From Planctomycetota bacterium (GTDB lineage: Bacteria; Planctomycetota; Planctomycetia; Pirellulales; Pirellulaceae): a stretch of DNA of 64,000 nucleotides. The stretch is taken from assembly GCA_963204915.1 (NCBI GenBank), contig CAUJHS010000064.1, positions 121,053 to 185,052 on the forward strand, read 5' to 3'. The translations under genes and the position numbers were made by a program. Each line of letters opens with the position of its first letter. The first letter of the stretch is position 1. Below the pieces are notes generated by a model. The model saw only the letters and a list, made by a program, of their open reading frames with translations, did not search any database and was not told the DNA's origin. Of this stretch, positions 25,634 to 33,468 are shown piece after piece.

Positions 25634-27124
25634 GTGCGCCACTCACTTCGTCTGCAAATTCTTTATCCGGTGCTCGCGGTCATGCTCATCGCGGTTTTGT
25701 GCGTAACGTTGGCCAACACTTGGCTTTCCGCGCGCCAGACGCGGGGGCACGTCGAGCAACAGTTACGCGAGGTCGCGCAGACGCTCGTCGAATCGACTTT
25801 TCCTCTCACCGATGCCGTATTGCGGCAAACGCGAGGTCTTTCGGGGGCGGAGTTTGTCGTGGTCGACGTCCAGAATCGCGTGGTGGCGACGAGTCTGAAC
25901 GATCGACGTTTTCAACCCGAACCAGGACATCCACAGGAACCTACCAAACTACAGTTGGGTGAAATCGTTTCGATTGGCGCTGATCGGTACTTTCACCTTG
26001 TAGTACGTCGCGCTTCCAGACCGGGCGGCGGTCAAGAGCAACGAGTGCATCTTTTCTATCCCGAAGAGCAATGGCGCCGGGCATGGCGCAACGCGGTGGC
26101 GCCGCCTTTAATCGTTGGGATCGGTGCGCTCGGAGTGATGGCCTTTGTGACTACTTGGTTGGCGAATCGATTAACGCGGCCGATTGGCAGTTTGCGTTCG
26201 CAGGTCGAGCGAATTGCACAAGGCGATCTGAAACCGCTGCCTTTGCCAGGCCGTGACGACGAGATTCGCGATCTCGCTGCGGCCGTTAACCGTATGGCCG
26301 AAACACTCGCTCGCTATGAAGACGAAATTCGACGGCGTGAACGATTACGCACGTTAGGTCAGCTAGGCGCCGGCATCGCGCATCAAATGCGTAATGCGGC
26401 AACGGGCTGCCGCTTAGCACTGGACTTTTTTCGTCGCGGCAATCCCGATGCGAACTCGGATGAAAACTTGGTCGTCGCACTGAGGCAACTGGAATTGATG
26501 GAAACGTATCTCCGTCGCTTTCTTACGCTTGGCTCCGAATTCCATGCCCCCTCGACGGTGCTTGACGCCGCCCAGGTCGTGGAAGATGTGCTTCCTTTGG
26601 TGCGGCCTACCGCGGCGCACTTGGGCGTGGAGCTTCGCTGGACGCGTCCGAGTACGCCATTCTTATTGCGTGGCGATGAGAATGGGCTTGCACAGCTGGT
26701 TGTCAACCTTGCGCTCAATGCGATCGAGGCGGCAGCGAGCAATCCAAGACCTAAACCGCCAAACGCCAACGTAGCGGCGGGCGAAGAGAAACCACCGTCG
26801 TTGGCGCAAGATTTCAGCGCATTCCTTATAGACAAGCCCTTGGTGGAAGTTCGTTTATTCGCAGATACGGACAACACCATGGCGACATTCGAGATTGTCG
26901 ACAATGGTCCGGGACCCCACGCTTCGGTGCAGGGGCGGTTATTCGAGCCGCTCGTTACCGATAAGCCAGACGGCGCGGGGCTAGGATTGCCGGTCGCTCG
27001 CGAAATTGCACAGCTTCACCAAGGCGACATTACCTGGGTGCGAAAAGAAGGCCACACTCATTTCGTCGTTCTATTGCCCCTACTTTCTCAAGAGGAACAA
27101 CGTGCGGAGATTGTTGGTCGTTGA
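25634..27124 (+). CDS. Membrane sensor histidine kinase with HAMP domain
   Basis: Two-component sensor kinase, 496 residues. Transmembrane segment 1 is near residues 8-30 and segment 2 near 155-180, enclosing a periplasmic sensor region of about 125 residues. HAMP follows (NRLTRPIGSLRSQVERIAQG). The phosphoacceptor is His250 in AGIAHQMRNAATG, where the usual acidic residue after His is Gln. The ATPase domain has the N box NLALNAIEAA, the G1 box IVDNGPGP and the G2 box GAGLGLPVAREIA. A GTG at 25634 with AAAGGG 7 nt upstream is chosen; the frame is open upstream but the extra residues do not look like protein. The last 23 nt overlap the response-regulator gene, indicating coupled translation. 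Confidence 0.88.
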   Translation: MRHSLRLQILYPVLAVMLIAVLCVTLANTWLSARQTRGHVEQQLREVAQTLVESTFPLTDAVLRQTRGLSGAEFVVVDVQNRVVATSLNDRRFQPEPGHPQEPTKLQLGEIVSIGADRYFHLVVRRASRPGGGQEQRVHLFYPEEQWRRAWRNAVAPPLIVGIGALGVMAFVTTWLANRLTRPIGSLRSQVERIAQGDLKPLPLPGRDDEIRDLAAAVNRMAETLARYEDEIRRRERLRTLGQLGAGIAHQMRNAATGCRLALDFFRRGNPDANSDENLVVALRQLELMETYLRRFLTLGSEFHAPSTVLDAAQVVEDVLPLVRPTAAHLGVELRWTRPSTPFLLRGDENGLAQLVVNLALNAIEAAASNPRPKPPNANVAAGEEKPPSLAQDFSAFLIDKPLVEVRLFADTDNTMATFEIVDNGPGPHASVQGRLFEPLVTDKPDGAGLGLPVAREIAQLHQGDITWVRKEGHTHFVVLLPLLSQEEQRAEIVGR

Positions 27125-28511
27125 CGATGAACCGTCCATTGCGTGGGGTCTGAAGCGTCTGGGTGAGTCGCTCGGTCACGAAGTCGTTGCGGTTTCGTCC
27201 GCCGAGCAAGCGCTTGAGGCCATACAACAAGGGACATTTGACGCGGTTGTACTGGACGTTCGTCTACCGGGTCGAGATGGGCTTTCGCTCATGCCCGAAC
27301 TGAAGGAGCGCCAGGGGACTGCCCCCATTGTTGTCATCACAGCGTATGGCGATTTGCCAACGGCGGTTGAGGCTGTACGACGCGGCGCGTTCGAGTATCT
27401 CGTCAAGCCATTCGACTTGGACCGCATCCAGCACGTGATTGAACGCGCGCTCAACCAGCAGATAGCCGCCCCGGCGTCTTCCGTCGAACTGCCCAAAGCC
27501 ACGGGCTTTGTCGGACGGTCTCCTGCCATGCAGGAAGCATTTAAGCATATTGCGCTGGCGGCCAGCACGGACGCAGGCGTACTGATTATGGGAGAAAGCG
27601 GTGTTGGTAAAGAACTCGCGGCGCGCGCCATTCACACTTTTGGCCGACGCGCTAAGGGACCGTTTGTGCCAGTCAACATTGCGTCGCTGAATCCCGCATT
27701 GGCCGAGAGCGAACTATTTGGACACGCCCGCGGTTCGTTTACCGGTGCAGATCAAGCCCGCATGGGCCTGTTAGCGCAAGCCCATGGAGGCACGCTTTTC
27801 CTGGATGAAGTTGCCGAGATTCCTCTTGAGATTCAGGTGAAGCTGTTACGCGTGCTGGATCAAGGGGAAGTTTACCCCGTAGGGAGCCGTGAAGCCGTGA
27901 AAACCGACTTCCGGGTCGTATCGGCCACACATCAAGACTTATTGAAAAACGTTGAGGCCGGCGAGTTCCGCCACGATCTTTACTTCCGACTTTGTGCATT
28001 TCAGCTCCACTTGCCCCCGCTTCGAGATCGACCGGAGGACATCGCAGAGTTAGCGGATCATTTTCTATCGCAAATGGCCGACTCCTCCAACGACCGCCGT
28101 CTGGGGTTGTCTTCGGAAGCCCTTGCCGAGTTGAAGCGACGGCCCTGGCGCGGGAATGTGCGGGAACTCCGTAACGCCCTGGAGCACGCAGCGACACTTG
28201 CACGGGGCGGAATGATCGAGGTAGAGCATCTACCGCCTCCCGTTTCTTTTCAGCCGGCAGAAACCAACGCTGCGAAAAGTGAGACGGAGACGATACGGCG
28301 CGCGATCGCTCAATGGGCCTCGAACCAACTTCAATCCGGCGATACGACAGGAGATCTCCACGAGCGTTTGCTCGCCCTGGTCGAGCCGCCGCTCTTTTGT
28401 GAGACGTTGCGCCGAAATCATGGGCAGGTCGCCGCGGCGGCGCGAGAGCTTGGAGTACACCGGACTACATTAAAGAAGAAGATCGACGAGTACGGCATTG
28501 AGGCGGAATGA
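27102..28511 (+). CDS. NtrC-type sigma54-dependent response regulator
   Basis: Response regulator of 469 residues. The receiver domain has the acidic pair in RRLLVVDDEPS, the phosphorylation site Asp52 in VVLDVRLPGRDG and the conserved Lys in YLVKPFD. The AAA+ domain has Walker A GESGVGKE near residue 165, the sigma54-contact loop GSFTGA (a tolerated variant of GAFTGA), GGTLFLDEVAEIP as Walker B, and the arginine-finger-region stretch RFREDLYFRL-like FRHDLYFRL. A Fis-type helix-turn-helix ends the protein (HGQVAAAARELGVHRTTLKKKI). A GTG at 27102 with AGAGGA 5 nt upstream is the start. Its partner is the kinase just upstream. Targets would need -24/-12 promoters; two candidates are in the window. 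Confidence 0.93.
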   Translation: MRRLLVVDDEPSIAWGLKRLGESLGHEVVAVSSAEQALEAIQQGTFDAVVLDVRLPGRDGLSLMPELKERQGTAPIVVITAYGDLPTAVEAVRRGAFEYLVKPFDLDRIQHVIERALNQQIAAPASSVELPKATGFVGRSPAMQEAFKHIALAASTDAGVLIMGESGVGKELAARAIHTFGRRAKGPFVPVNIASLNPALAESELFGHARGSFTGADQARMGLLAQAHGGTLFLDEVAEIPLEIQVKLLRVLDQGEVYPVGSREAVKTDFRVVSATHQDLLKNVEAGEFRHDLYFRLCAFQLHLPPLRDRPEDIAELADHFLSQMADSSNDRRLGLSSEALAELKRRPWRGNVRELRNALEHAATLARGGMIEVEHLPPPVSFQPAETNAAKSETETIRRAIAQWASNQLQSGDTTGDLHERLLALVEPPLFCETLRRNHGQVAAAARELGVHRTTLKKKIDEYGIEAE

Positions 28512-28661
28512 TCGTTTGGGGTGATGGAAATGTCTCTCGGACCTGCGTAGATTTAACGGCTGGCCGGCGGAGGCTTGTCCGGTCGTGTTCGTATCTCATG
28601 ATCTAACGTTTTCAGATTGATCTCTTTGGTCGCTCAAGCACTCGGTTGCGACGAGTTGAAT

Positions 28662-30167
28662 ATGAAAAAGAACATGTGTCTTTTGATCGCCGTCGTCGTC
28701 TTGTTGTGGCGTGCGCCAGTGATCGCGGAAGACTCGCTCACGCGTTCGCCAAATGTCGTGTTCATCTTGGCGGATGATCTCGGCTATGGCGACCTGGGTT
28801 GTTACGGACAAACCAAGATTCGGACGCCGCATTTAGATCGATTAGCGCGCGAGGGAATGCGCCTCACGCAACACTACAGCGGGAACGCCGTATGCGCACC
28901 GTCACGCTGCGTCCTCATGACGGGGTTGCACCCAGGGCATGCCGAGGTGCGCAATAATCGCGGGATGCAACCGGAAGGTCAATTTCCGCTTTCGCCCGAG
29001 GCCGTCACGCTTGCCGATTTACTGAGAGAGCGTGGGTACGCGACGGGCGCCTTCGGCAAGTGGGGACTGGGCGGACCAGGAACAAGCGGCGAGCCTCTGA
29101 AGCAAGGCGTTTTGCGGTTCTTTGGCTACAATTGCCAGTCGGTAGCGCATAACTACTATCCCACGTACTTGTGGTCCGACGATCAGCGCATACCGTTGCA
29201 CAACCCCGCGTTTGCCTCGCGACAAAGCTTACCGGCGGGCGCCGACCCGAATGATCCGGCGTCGTACAAAGCATATCAAGGAAACGATTACGCACCCGAC
29301 TTGATTGCAGAACAGACGCTCCAGTTTGTCCGCGACAACCGGTCGCGTCCGTTTTTTCTCTATTACCCCACGATTGTCCCACATCTTGCATTGCAAGTTC
29401 CGGAGGATTCACTCAAAGAATACCAGATGGCAATTCCCGATGACCCGCCGTACGCGGGTGGAAACGGGTATCTCCCACATCGCACTCCTCGCGCCGCGTA
29501 TGCCGCGATGATCACACGGATGGATCAAGGCGTTGGCCGCTTGATCGACCTCATTGCCGAGCTAGGCCTCGACGAGCACACGATTTTCGTGTTTACCTCG
29601 GACAATGGACCCACGTACGATCGCTTAGGCGGTTCAGATTCCGATTTCTTTCAGTCCGCTGGACCTTTCCGTGGCCTGAAAGGCTCGCTGTACGAAGGGG
29701 GAATTCGAGTGCCTTGCATCGTGCGGTGGAAAGGAGTTGTCAAAGGCGGCGCGGTCTCGGATCGCGTAACCGGCTTTGAAGATTGGTTGCCGACGATCCT
29801 CGACCTGGTTGGCGCCGAAGGCAGCGTACCGCCCGACGTGGACGGCATCAGTTTCGCACCGACCTTGCGTGGAGCGCCCCAACCCGCGCGTTCATTCTTG
29901 TACCGCGAGTTCCCTGCGTATGGCGGGCAGCAATGTGTACGAATTGGCGACTGGAAAGGCGTACGCCAAAACCTGATTCCGGCAGGAAAGAAAGGGCAAG
30001 TGGATCATCGAATCGAGTTGTACAACTTGGCGGAGGATATCGGGGAAACGACAGATGTCGCCGCATCGCATCCTGAGATCGTTGCACAAATGGCCGATGT
30101 CATGCGGCGCGAGCATGCGCCGAGCGAAGCGTTTCCATTTCCCGCATTGGATCGGCTCGCACAGTAA
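28662..30167 (+). CDS. Exported sulfatase (arylsulfatase A type, Cys-type FGly)
   Basis: A 501-residue sulfatase that would cleave sulfate esters, probably from sulfated polysaccharides. The signal peptide is MKKNMCLLIAVVVLLWRAP. Metal-binding Asp38-Asp39 are in VVFILADDLGYGDLG. The formylglycine site is Cys78 in CAPSR, with the downstream MTGLHPG signature. FGKWGLGGPG and VFTSDNGP provide the other conserved metal and substrate residues. Activity requires a formylglycine-generating enzyme, which is not in the window. The ATG at 28662 is chosen to place the signal peptide at the N-terminus; the upstream 15 residues in frame look spurious. It is a stand-alone gene; no carbohydrate-utilisation partners adjoin. 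Confidence 0.93.
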   Translation: MKKNMCLLIAVVVLLWRAPVIAEDSLTRSPNVVFILADDLGYGDLGCYGQTKIRTPHLDRLAREGMRLTQHYSGNAVCAPSRCVLMTGLHPGHAEVRNNRGMQPEGQFPLSPEAVTLADLLRERGYATGAFGKWGLGGPGTSGEPLKQGVLRFFGYNCQSVAHNYYPTYLWSDDQRIPLHNPAFASRQSLPAGADPNDPASYKAYQGNDYAPDLIAEQTLQFVRDNRSRPFFLYYPTIVPHLALQVPEDSLKEYQMAIPDDPPYAGGNGYLPHRTPRAAYAAMITRMDQGVGRLIDLIAELGLDEHTIFVFTSDNGPTYDRLGGSDSDFFQSAGPFRGLKGSLYEGGIRVPCIVRWKGVVKGGAVSDRVTGFEDWLPTILDLVGAEGSVPPDVDGISFAPTLRGAPQPARSFLYREFPAYGGQQCVRIGDWKGVRQNLIPAGKKGQVDHRIELYNLAEDIGETTDVAASHPEIVAQMADVMRREHAPSEAFPFPALDRLAQ

Positions 30168-30266
30168 ATGCCGGCCAGCCTCCGGAACGCAATCGCATGA
30201 TGCAATTCGAGCCAAGCTGGCTTTCTGTCGCTCACGTCGCTGTGAGCATTCTACTTCGCCATTTCG

Positions 30267-30303
30267 CAATTCAATGCATCCGAGCGTTTGACGCATTGAA
30301 TTG
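30267..30303. repeat. 11-bp perfect inverted repeat upstream of the DUF892 gene
   Basis: CAATTCAATGC (30267-30277) and GCATTGAATTG (30293-30303), with a 15-nt spacer. The centre is about 60 nt upstream of the transcription start predicted from the -24/-12 element that follows. It is AT-rich and has no T-run, so an activator or repressor site fits better than a terminator. Confidence 0.6.
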
Positions 30304-30318
30304 GCATTTCTCGTAATT

Positions 30319-30335
30319 CTGGCGCGCAAATTGCC
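30319..30335 (+). promoter_or_regulatory. Candidate sigma54 (-24/-12) promoter of the DUF892 gene
   Basis: CTGGCGCG, four bases, then TTGCC: the GG at 30321-30322 and GC at 30333-30334 have exactly the spacing of the sigma54 consensus (YTGGCACG-N4-TTGCW), with one mismatch in the -24 box and one after the -12 box. The predicted start near 30345 gives a leader of about 87 nt to the ATG at 30432. Confidence 0.55.
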
Positions 30336-30431
30336 ATTTAGTCAGTGCGTAGCTGGGATCAACCTTTGGTCTTCAGCCGATTGCGAATTCGACGTGCGAT
30401 TGGAAGATGCACTTAATCAGGAGGTTTAACG

Positions 30432-30953
30432 ATGGGACTCTTTAGCAGTCGCGAGCTTAATTCACTTGAGCAACTTTTGGTCGATCAACTTCAAGATCTT
30501 TACGATGCGGAACATCGATTGACCGAAGCGCTGCCCAAAATGGCGGAATCTGCGGATTCACCACAGCTTGCCCAAGCATTTCGCGAGCATTTGCAAGAGA
30601 CGGAACGGCAAATTGAACGATTAGAGCGAGTCTTCGAAATTATTGGGCAAAGTCCGAAACGCAAGACTTGCGAAGCCATGAAAGGCCTCGTCGCGGAAGG
30701 AAGTGAGGTCATGGCCTTAAAGGGCAGCCCAGATGTGCGAGATGCGGCCCTCATCGCGGCGGCGCAGCGCGTCGAGCATTATGAAATGGCCGGGTACGGT
30801 TGTGTTCGAACGTACGCCCGGCAACTCGGCTACACGGAAGCGGAAGAGCTTTTGCAAGCCACGCTTGACGAAGAAGGCGCTACCGACCATCGTTTGACTT
30901 CGTTAGCGGAATCAATTATCAATCCCCAAGCGCAAGCCGCTGATCAGCGGTAA
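30432..30953 (+). CDS. DUF892 / YciE-YciF type ferritin-like stress protein
   Basis: A 173-residue four-helix ferritin-like protein of the DUF892 family, whose enterobacterial members YciE/YciF are stress-induced; the reaction is unknown. The pattern LEQLLVDQLQDLYDAEHRL, then FREHLQETERQIERLERVF, GLVAEGSEVM and AAQRVEHYEMAGYG contains the conserved Glu and His residues that would bind a di-metal site. The ATG at 30432 has CAGGAGG upstream within CAGGAGGTTTAACG. It is a single gene after a 264-nt spacer holding the 11-bp inverted repeat and the sigma54-like promoter. Confidence 0.92.
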   Translation: MGLFSSRELNSLEQLLVDQLQDLYDAEHRLTEALPKMAESADSPQLAQAFREHLQETERQIERLERVFEIIGQSPKRKTCEAMKGLVAEGSEVMALKGSPDVRDAALIAAAQRVEHYEMAGYGCVRTYARQLGYTEAEELLQATLDEEGATDHRLTSLAESIINPQAQAADQR

Positions 30954-31108
30954 GCGAAAAGAACCTGTTGCGGCCTGCGGCGCGAACATGAGGATGGCAG
31001 TTCGTGTTGTGGGCCGCTTTTCTTTTCTTGATTGCCTTCGTTGCAACAATGCCTCGCTTATGATACCAAGGTTGCGAATTGTTCCTCGTGTTTTGGAGCT
31101 TTGCAACG

Positions 31109-31660
31109 GTGTACGATAAGAACGCATTGATTGACGTGATTCGCCAAAAGGCGCTCCAATTCGGCGACTTTACGCTCGCGTCAGGTAAGAAGGCTACATT
31201 TTATCTCGATTGTCGCCGCGCAACGTTAGACCCTCAGGGCGCCAACTTAATCGCAGCCGGTATTCTTGAAATCCTCGGCGACCAAATTCCCAATGCCATC
31301 GGCGGTATGGCGATCGGCGCCGACCCGATCACGGCCGCCGTCGTAACACTTGCAGGTCAACGGCAGTTACCGCTCTACGGCTTTATTGTGCGTAAAGAAG
31401 CCAAAACCCATGGCACGGGCAAGTCGGTCGAAGGTCCTGTAGCGCCTGGCATGACGGCTATCATCGTGGAAGACACGGTGACGACCGGAGGAAGCTCCCT
31501 TCGCGCTATTGAACAGGCGGAAGCGTTCGGTTTGAAAGTTCAAGGCGTCATCGCGGTGATCGATCGATTGGAGGGCGGCGCCGAAGCGTTCGCTCGCGCC
31601 GGCTACACGCTACGTAGCCTCCTCACGGTCCGCGACCTAGGTATCGAACCTGCCGTGTAA
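31109..31660 (+). CDS. pyrE: Orotate phosphoribosyltransferase
   Basis: Joins orotate and PRPP to give orotidine monophosphate in pyrimidine synthesis. 183 residues. FTLASGKKATFYLDCRRATL is the substrate region, IGGMAIGADPITAAV follows, then the catalytic Lys-containing flexible loop VRKEAKTHGTGKSVEG and the PRPP-binding motif AIIVEDTVTTGGSS. The C-terminus is normal. A GTG at 31109 with GGAG (31095-31098) upstream gives the normal N-terminus (YDKNALIDVI); the frame extends 10 codons further up without a better signal. No other pyrimidine genes adjoin, as is common for scattered planctomycete biosynthetic genes. Confidence 0.93.
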   Translation: MYDKNALIDVIRQKALQFGDFTLASGKKATFYLDCRRATLDPQGANLIAAGILEILGDQIPNAIGGMAIGADPITAAVVTLAGQRQLPLYGFIVRKEAKTHGTGKSVEGPVAPGMTAIIVEDTVTTGGSSLRAIEQAEAFGLKVQGVIAVIDRLEGGAEAFARAGYTLRSLLTVRDLGIEPAV

Positions 31661-31715
31661 CGGTTTTCAAGGCCCATCGGGACGAATCTCGCCTTTAGAA
31701 TCAAAGCATCGAGTT

Positions 31716-32648
31716 ATGCAAGACCGAATGCGAGGCGCTTTCCTCGGGTTGGCGATCGGCGATGCGCTTGGCGCGGCAGTCGAGTTCAAGCCTGCTGGAT
31801 CGTTCAGCCCCGTTACCCAATTCCGCGGAGGCGGGCCGCATCGACTGAAACCTGGCGAGTGGACCGACGACACAAGTATGGCCTTGGCGTTGGCAGATAG
31901 CATTTCCTCAGTTGGATGGGATTTGAACGACCAGGCCCGACGCTACGTGGACTGGTGGCGCACCGGCAAGTACTCCGTAAACGACCGATGCTTTGACATC
32001 GGCGTTACGACCATGCGGGCGCTCGGCAGATTCATGGACGACGGCGATGCACGATCTTCCGGTGATCCGCACCCGTCGGCAAGCGGCAATGGGTCGATTA
32101 TGCGTTTGGCGCCTGTTCCGCTGGCCTTTGTATCCTTGTTTTCGGAGCAGTTACCTGACCTGATGCAAAAAGCAGCCGAGTCGAGTCTTCCCACACATGC
32201 CAGCCCCCAATGCCAATCTGCATGCATGTACATGACGTTAGTCATGTGCGGGCTACTGGTTGGCCAAGACCGGAACGAAGTGCTGGCTCCGCACTGGCCG
32301 CCCCTGCAACAGATGTTGTCAGAGTATTCCCTCGCTCCCGAAATCGTCGCCATTGCACGAGGGAGTTTCCGACAGCGGAATCCACCGGAGATACAAGGGT
32401 CTGGATATGTCGTTCGATCTCTAGAGGCAGCGCTGTGGGCGTTTCACCGCGCCGCCGATTTTCAGGAAGCCGTTCTGCTGGCTGTGAATCTTGGCGACGA
32501 CGCCGATACGACCGGCGCTGTGTGCGGGCAGTTCGCTGGTGCGTACTGGGGCGAGTCTGGAATCCCACCCTCCTGGCTTACTCAGTTGGCGCGGCGCGAG
32601 ATGATCGAGAATGCACTATCCTCATTGCTCTTGAAAGATGGTGCTTGA
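31716..32648 (+). CDS. ADP-ribosylglycohydrolase family protein (DraG-like)
   Basis: A 310-residue member of the ADP-ribosylhydrolase/DraG family, which removes ADP-ribose from proteins or small molecules using two Mg2+ ions. RMRGAFLGLAIGDALGAAVEF is the N-terminal signature. The metal ligands are in EWTDDTSMALALAD and in NLGDDADTTGAVCGQFAGA near the C-terminus. NGSIMRLAPVPLAF is also conserved. No ADP-ribosyltransferase is adjacent, so the target is unknown. The ribosome-binding site before the ATG at 31716 is weak. The gene lies 55 nt after pyrE on the same strand. Confidence 0.92.
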   Translation: MQDRMRGAFLGLAIGDALGAAVEFKPAGSFSPVTQFRGGGPHRLKPGEWTDDTSMALALADSISSVGWDLNDQARRYVDWWRTGKYSVNDRCFDIGVTTMRALGRFMDDGDARSSGDPHPSASGNGSIMRLAPVPLAFVSLFSEQLPDLMQKAAESSLPTHASPQCQSACMYMTLVMCGLLVGQDRNEVLAPHWPPLQQMLSEYSLAPEIVAIARGSFRQRNPPEIQGSGYVVRSLEAALWAFHRAADFQEAVLLAVNLGDDADTTGAVCGQFAGAYWGESGIPPSWLTQLARREMIENALSSLLLKDGA

Positions 32649-32667
32649 ACCATGTCGATGTAACGTT

Positions 32668-32730
32668 CGACGGCGGACCGTCGGCAGACGTCCGATAAGT
32701 TGGTTGCATCGTTCCACGACAGATGCAACC
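32668..32730. terminator. Two stem-loops after the ADP-ribosylglycohydrolase gene
   Basis: Stem 1: CGACGG (32668-32673) with CCGTCG (32678-32683), 4-nt loop. Stem 2: GGTTGCATC (32702-32710) with GATGCAACC (32722-32730), 11-nt loop, perfect. They sit 20-82 nt after the stop at 32648. Neither has a T-run; together they could end transcription or protect the 3' end. Confidence 0.4.
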
Positions 32731-32931
32731 GGATTGTTCCAATTCTGGCGACATCGTATCCGAACTGAGTCAACGCACGATGATTCGATCTAACGAATAG
32801 ATCAAACAATCGACATGCCAAGGAAAACAAATAGCGTCCCCGAATTCGTGGGATGACCCGTTGTATCTTTCGCTCGCACGAAATGTAATGAAGCGAGACT
32901 CGGTTTTGCCGCACGAATAGGAGAACCACTG

Positions 32932-33468
32932 ATGCCCCGCTTGCAACTCGTTGAACCCAGCCAAGCGCAAGGTAAAACGAAAGAAATCTTCGACGACTTG
33001 GAAAAAACGAAGGGGAAAGTTGTTAACATTTTCAAAGGCATGGGAAATAGTCCTGCGGCGCTTAAGGCCTATCTGGCGATGGCGCAGGCCTTGGCCGAAG
33101 GTGACTTAACACCCGAGGACCGCGAAGTCGCATACCTGGGCATCAGCCAAGCCAACGAATGTACTTATTGTCTTTCCGCGCATACGGTCATTGCAAAGAA
33201 GGCAGGAATGACTGACGACCAGATCAAAGCGATTCGACAATTTGATCCACTTTCTGAAAAGCACAAGGCATTATTGACGTTTGTACGGCAAGTCATGGAA
33301 ACGAGAGGACATGTGTCCGATGCGGATGTCGCCTCGGTGCGCGCGGCGGGTTACAGCGATGGTCAAATCGCCGAGATGATCGCGTTTATCGGGCTAGCGA
33401 CCTATTCCAACTACTTCAATCACGTACTTGATACGCCGCTGGATTTTCCTCAGGCGCCGGCACTCTAG
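32932..33468 (+). CDS. Carboxymuconolactone decarboxylase / AhpD-like protein
   Basis: A 178-residue all-helical protein of the alkylhydroperoxidase D family. The redox motif is ECTYCLSAH (Cys77, Cys80, His84), the canonical ExxCxxCxxxH arrangement of peroxidase-type members. The residues before it (TPEDREVAYLGISQAN) and after it (KKAGMTDDQIKAIR) are typical. It probably reduces peroxides or acts as a disulfide reductase in the cytoplasm. The ATG at 32932 has AGGAG about 9 nt upstream. Its stop codon overlaps the stop of the convergent Dnmt2-type gene in a CTAG palindrome. Confidence 0.92.
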   Translation: MPRLQLVEPSQAQGKTKEIFDDLEKTKGKVVNIFKGMGNSPAALKAYLAMAQALAEGDLTPEDREVAYLGISQANECTYCLSAHTVIAKKAGMTDDQIKAIRQFDPLSEKHKALLTFVRQVMETRGHVSDADVASVRAAGYSDGQIAEMIAFIGLATYSNYFNHVLDTPLDFPQAPAL

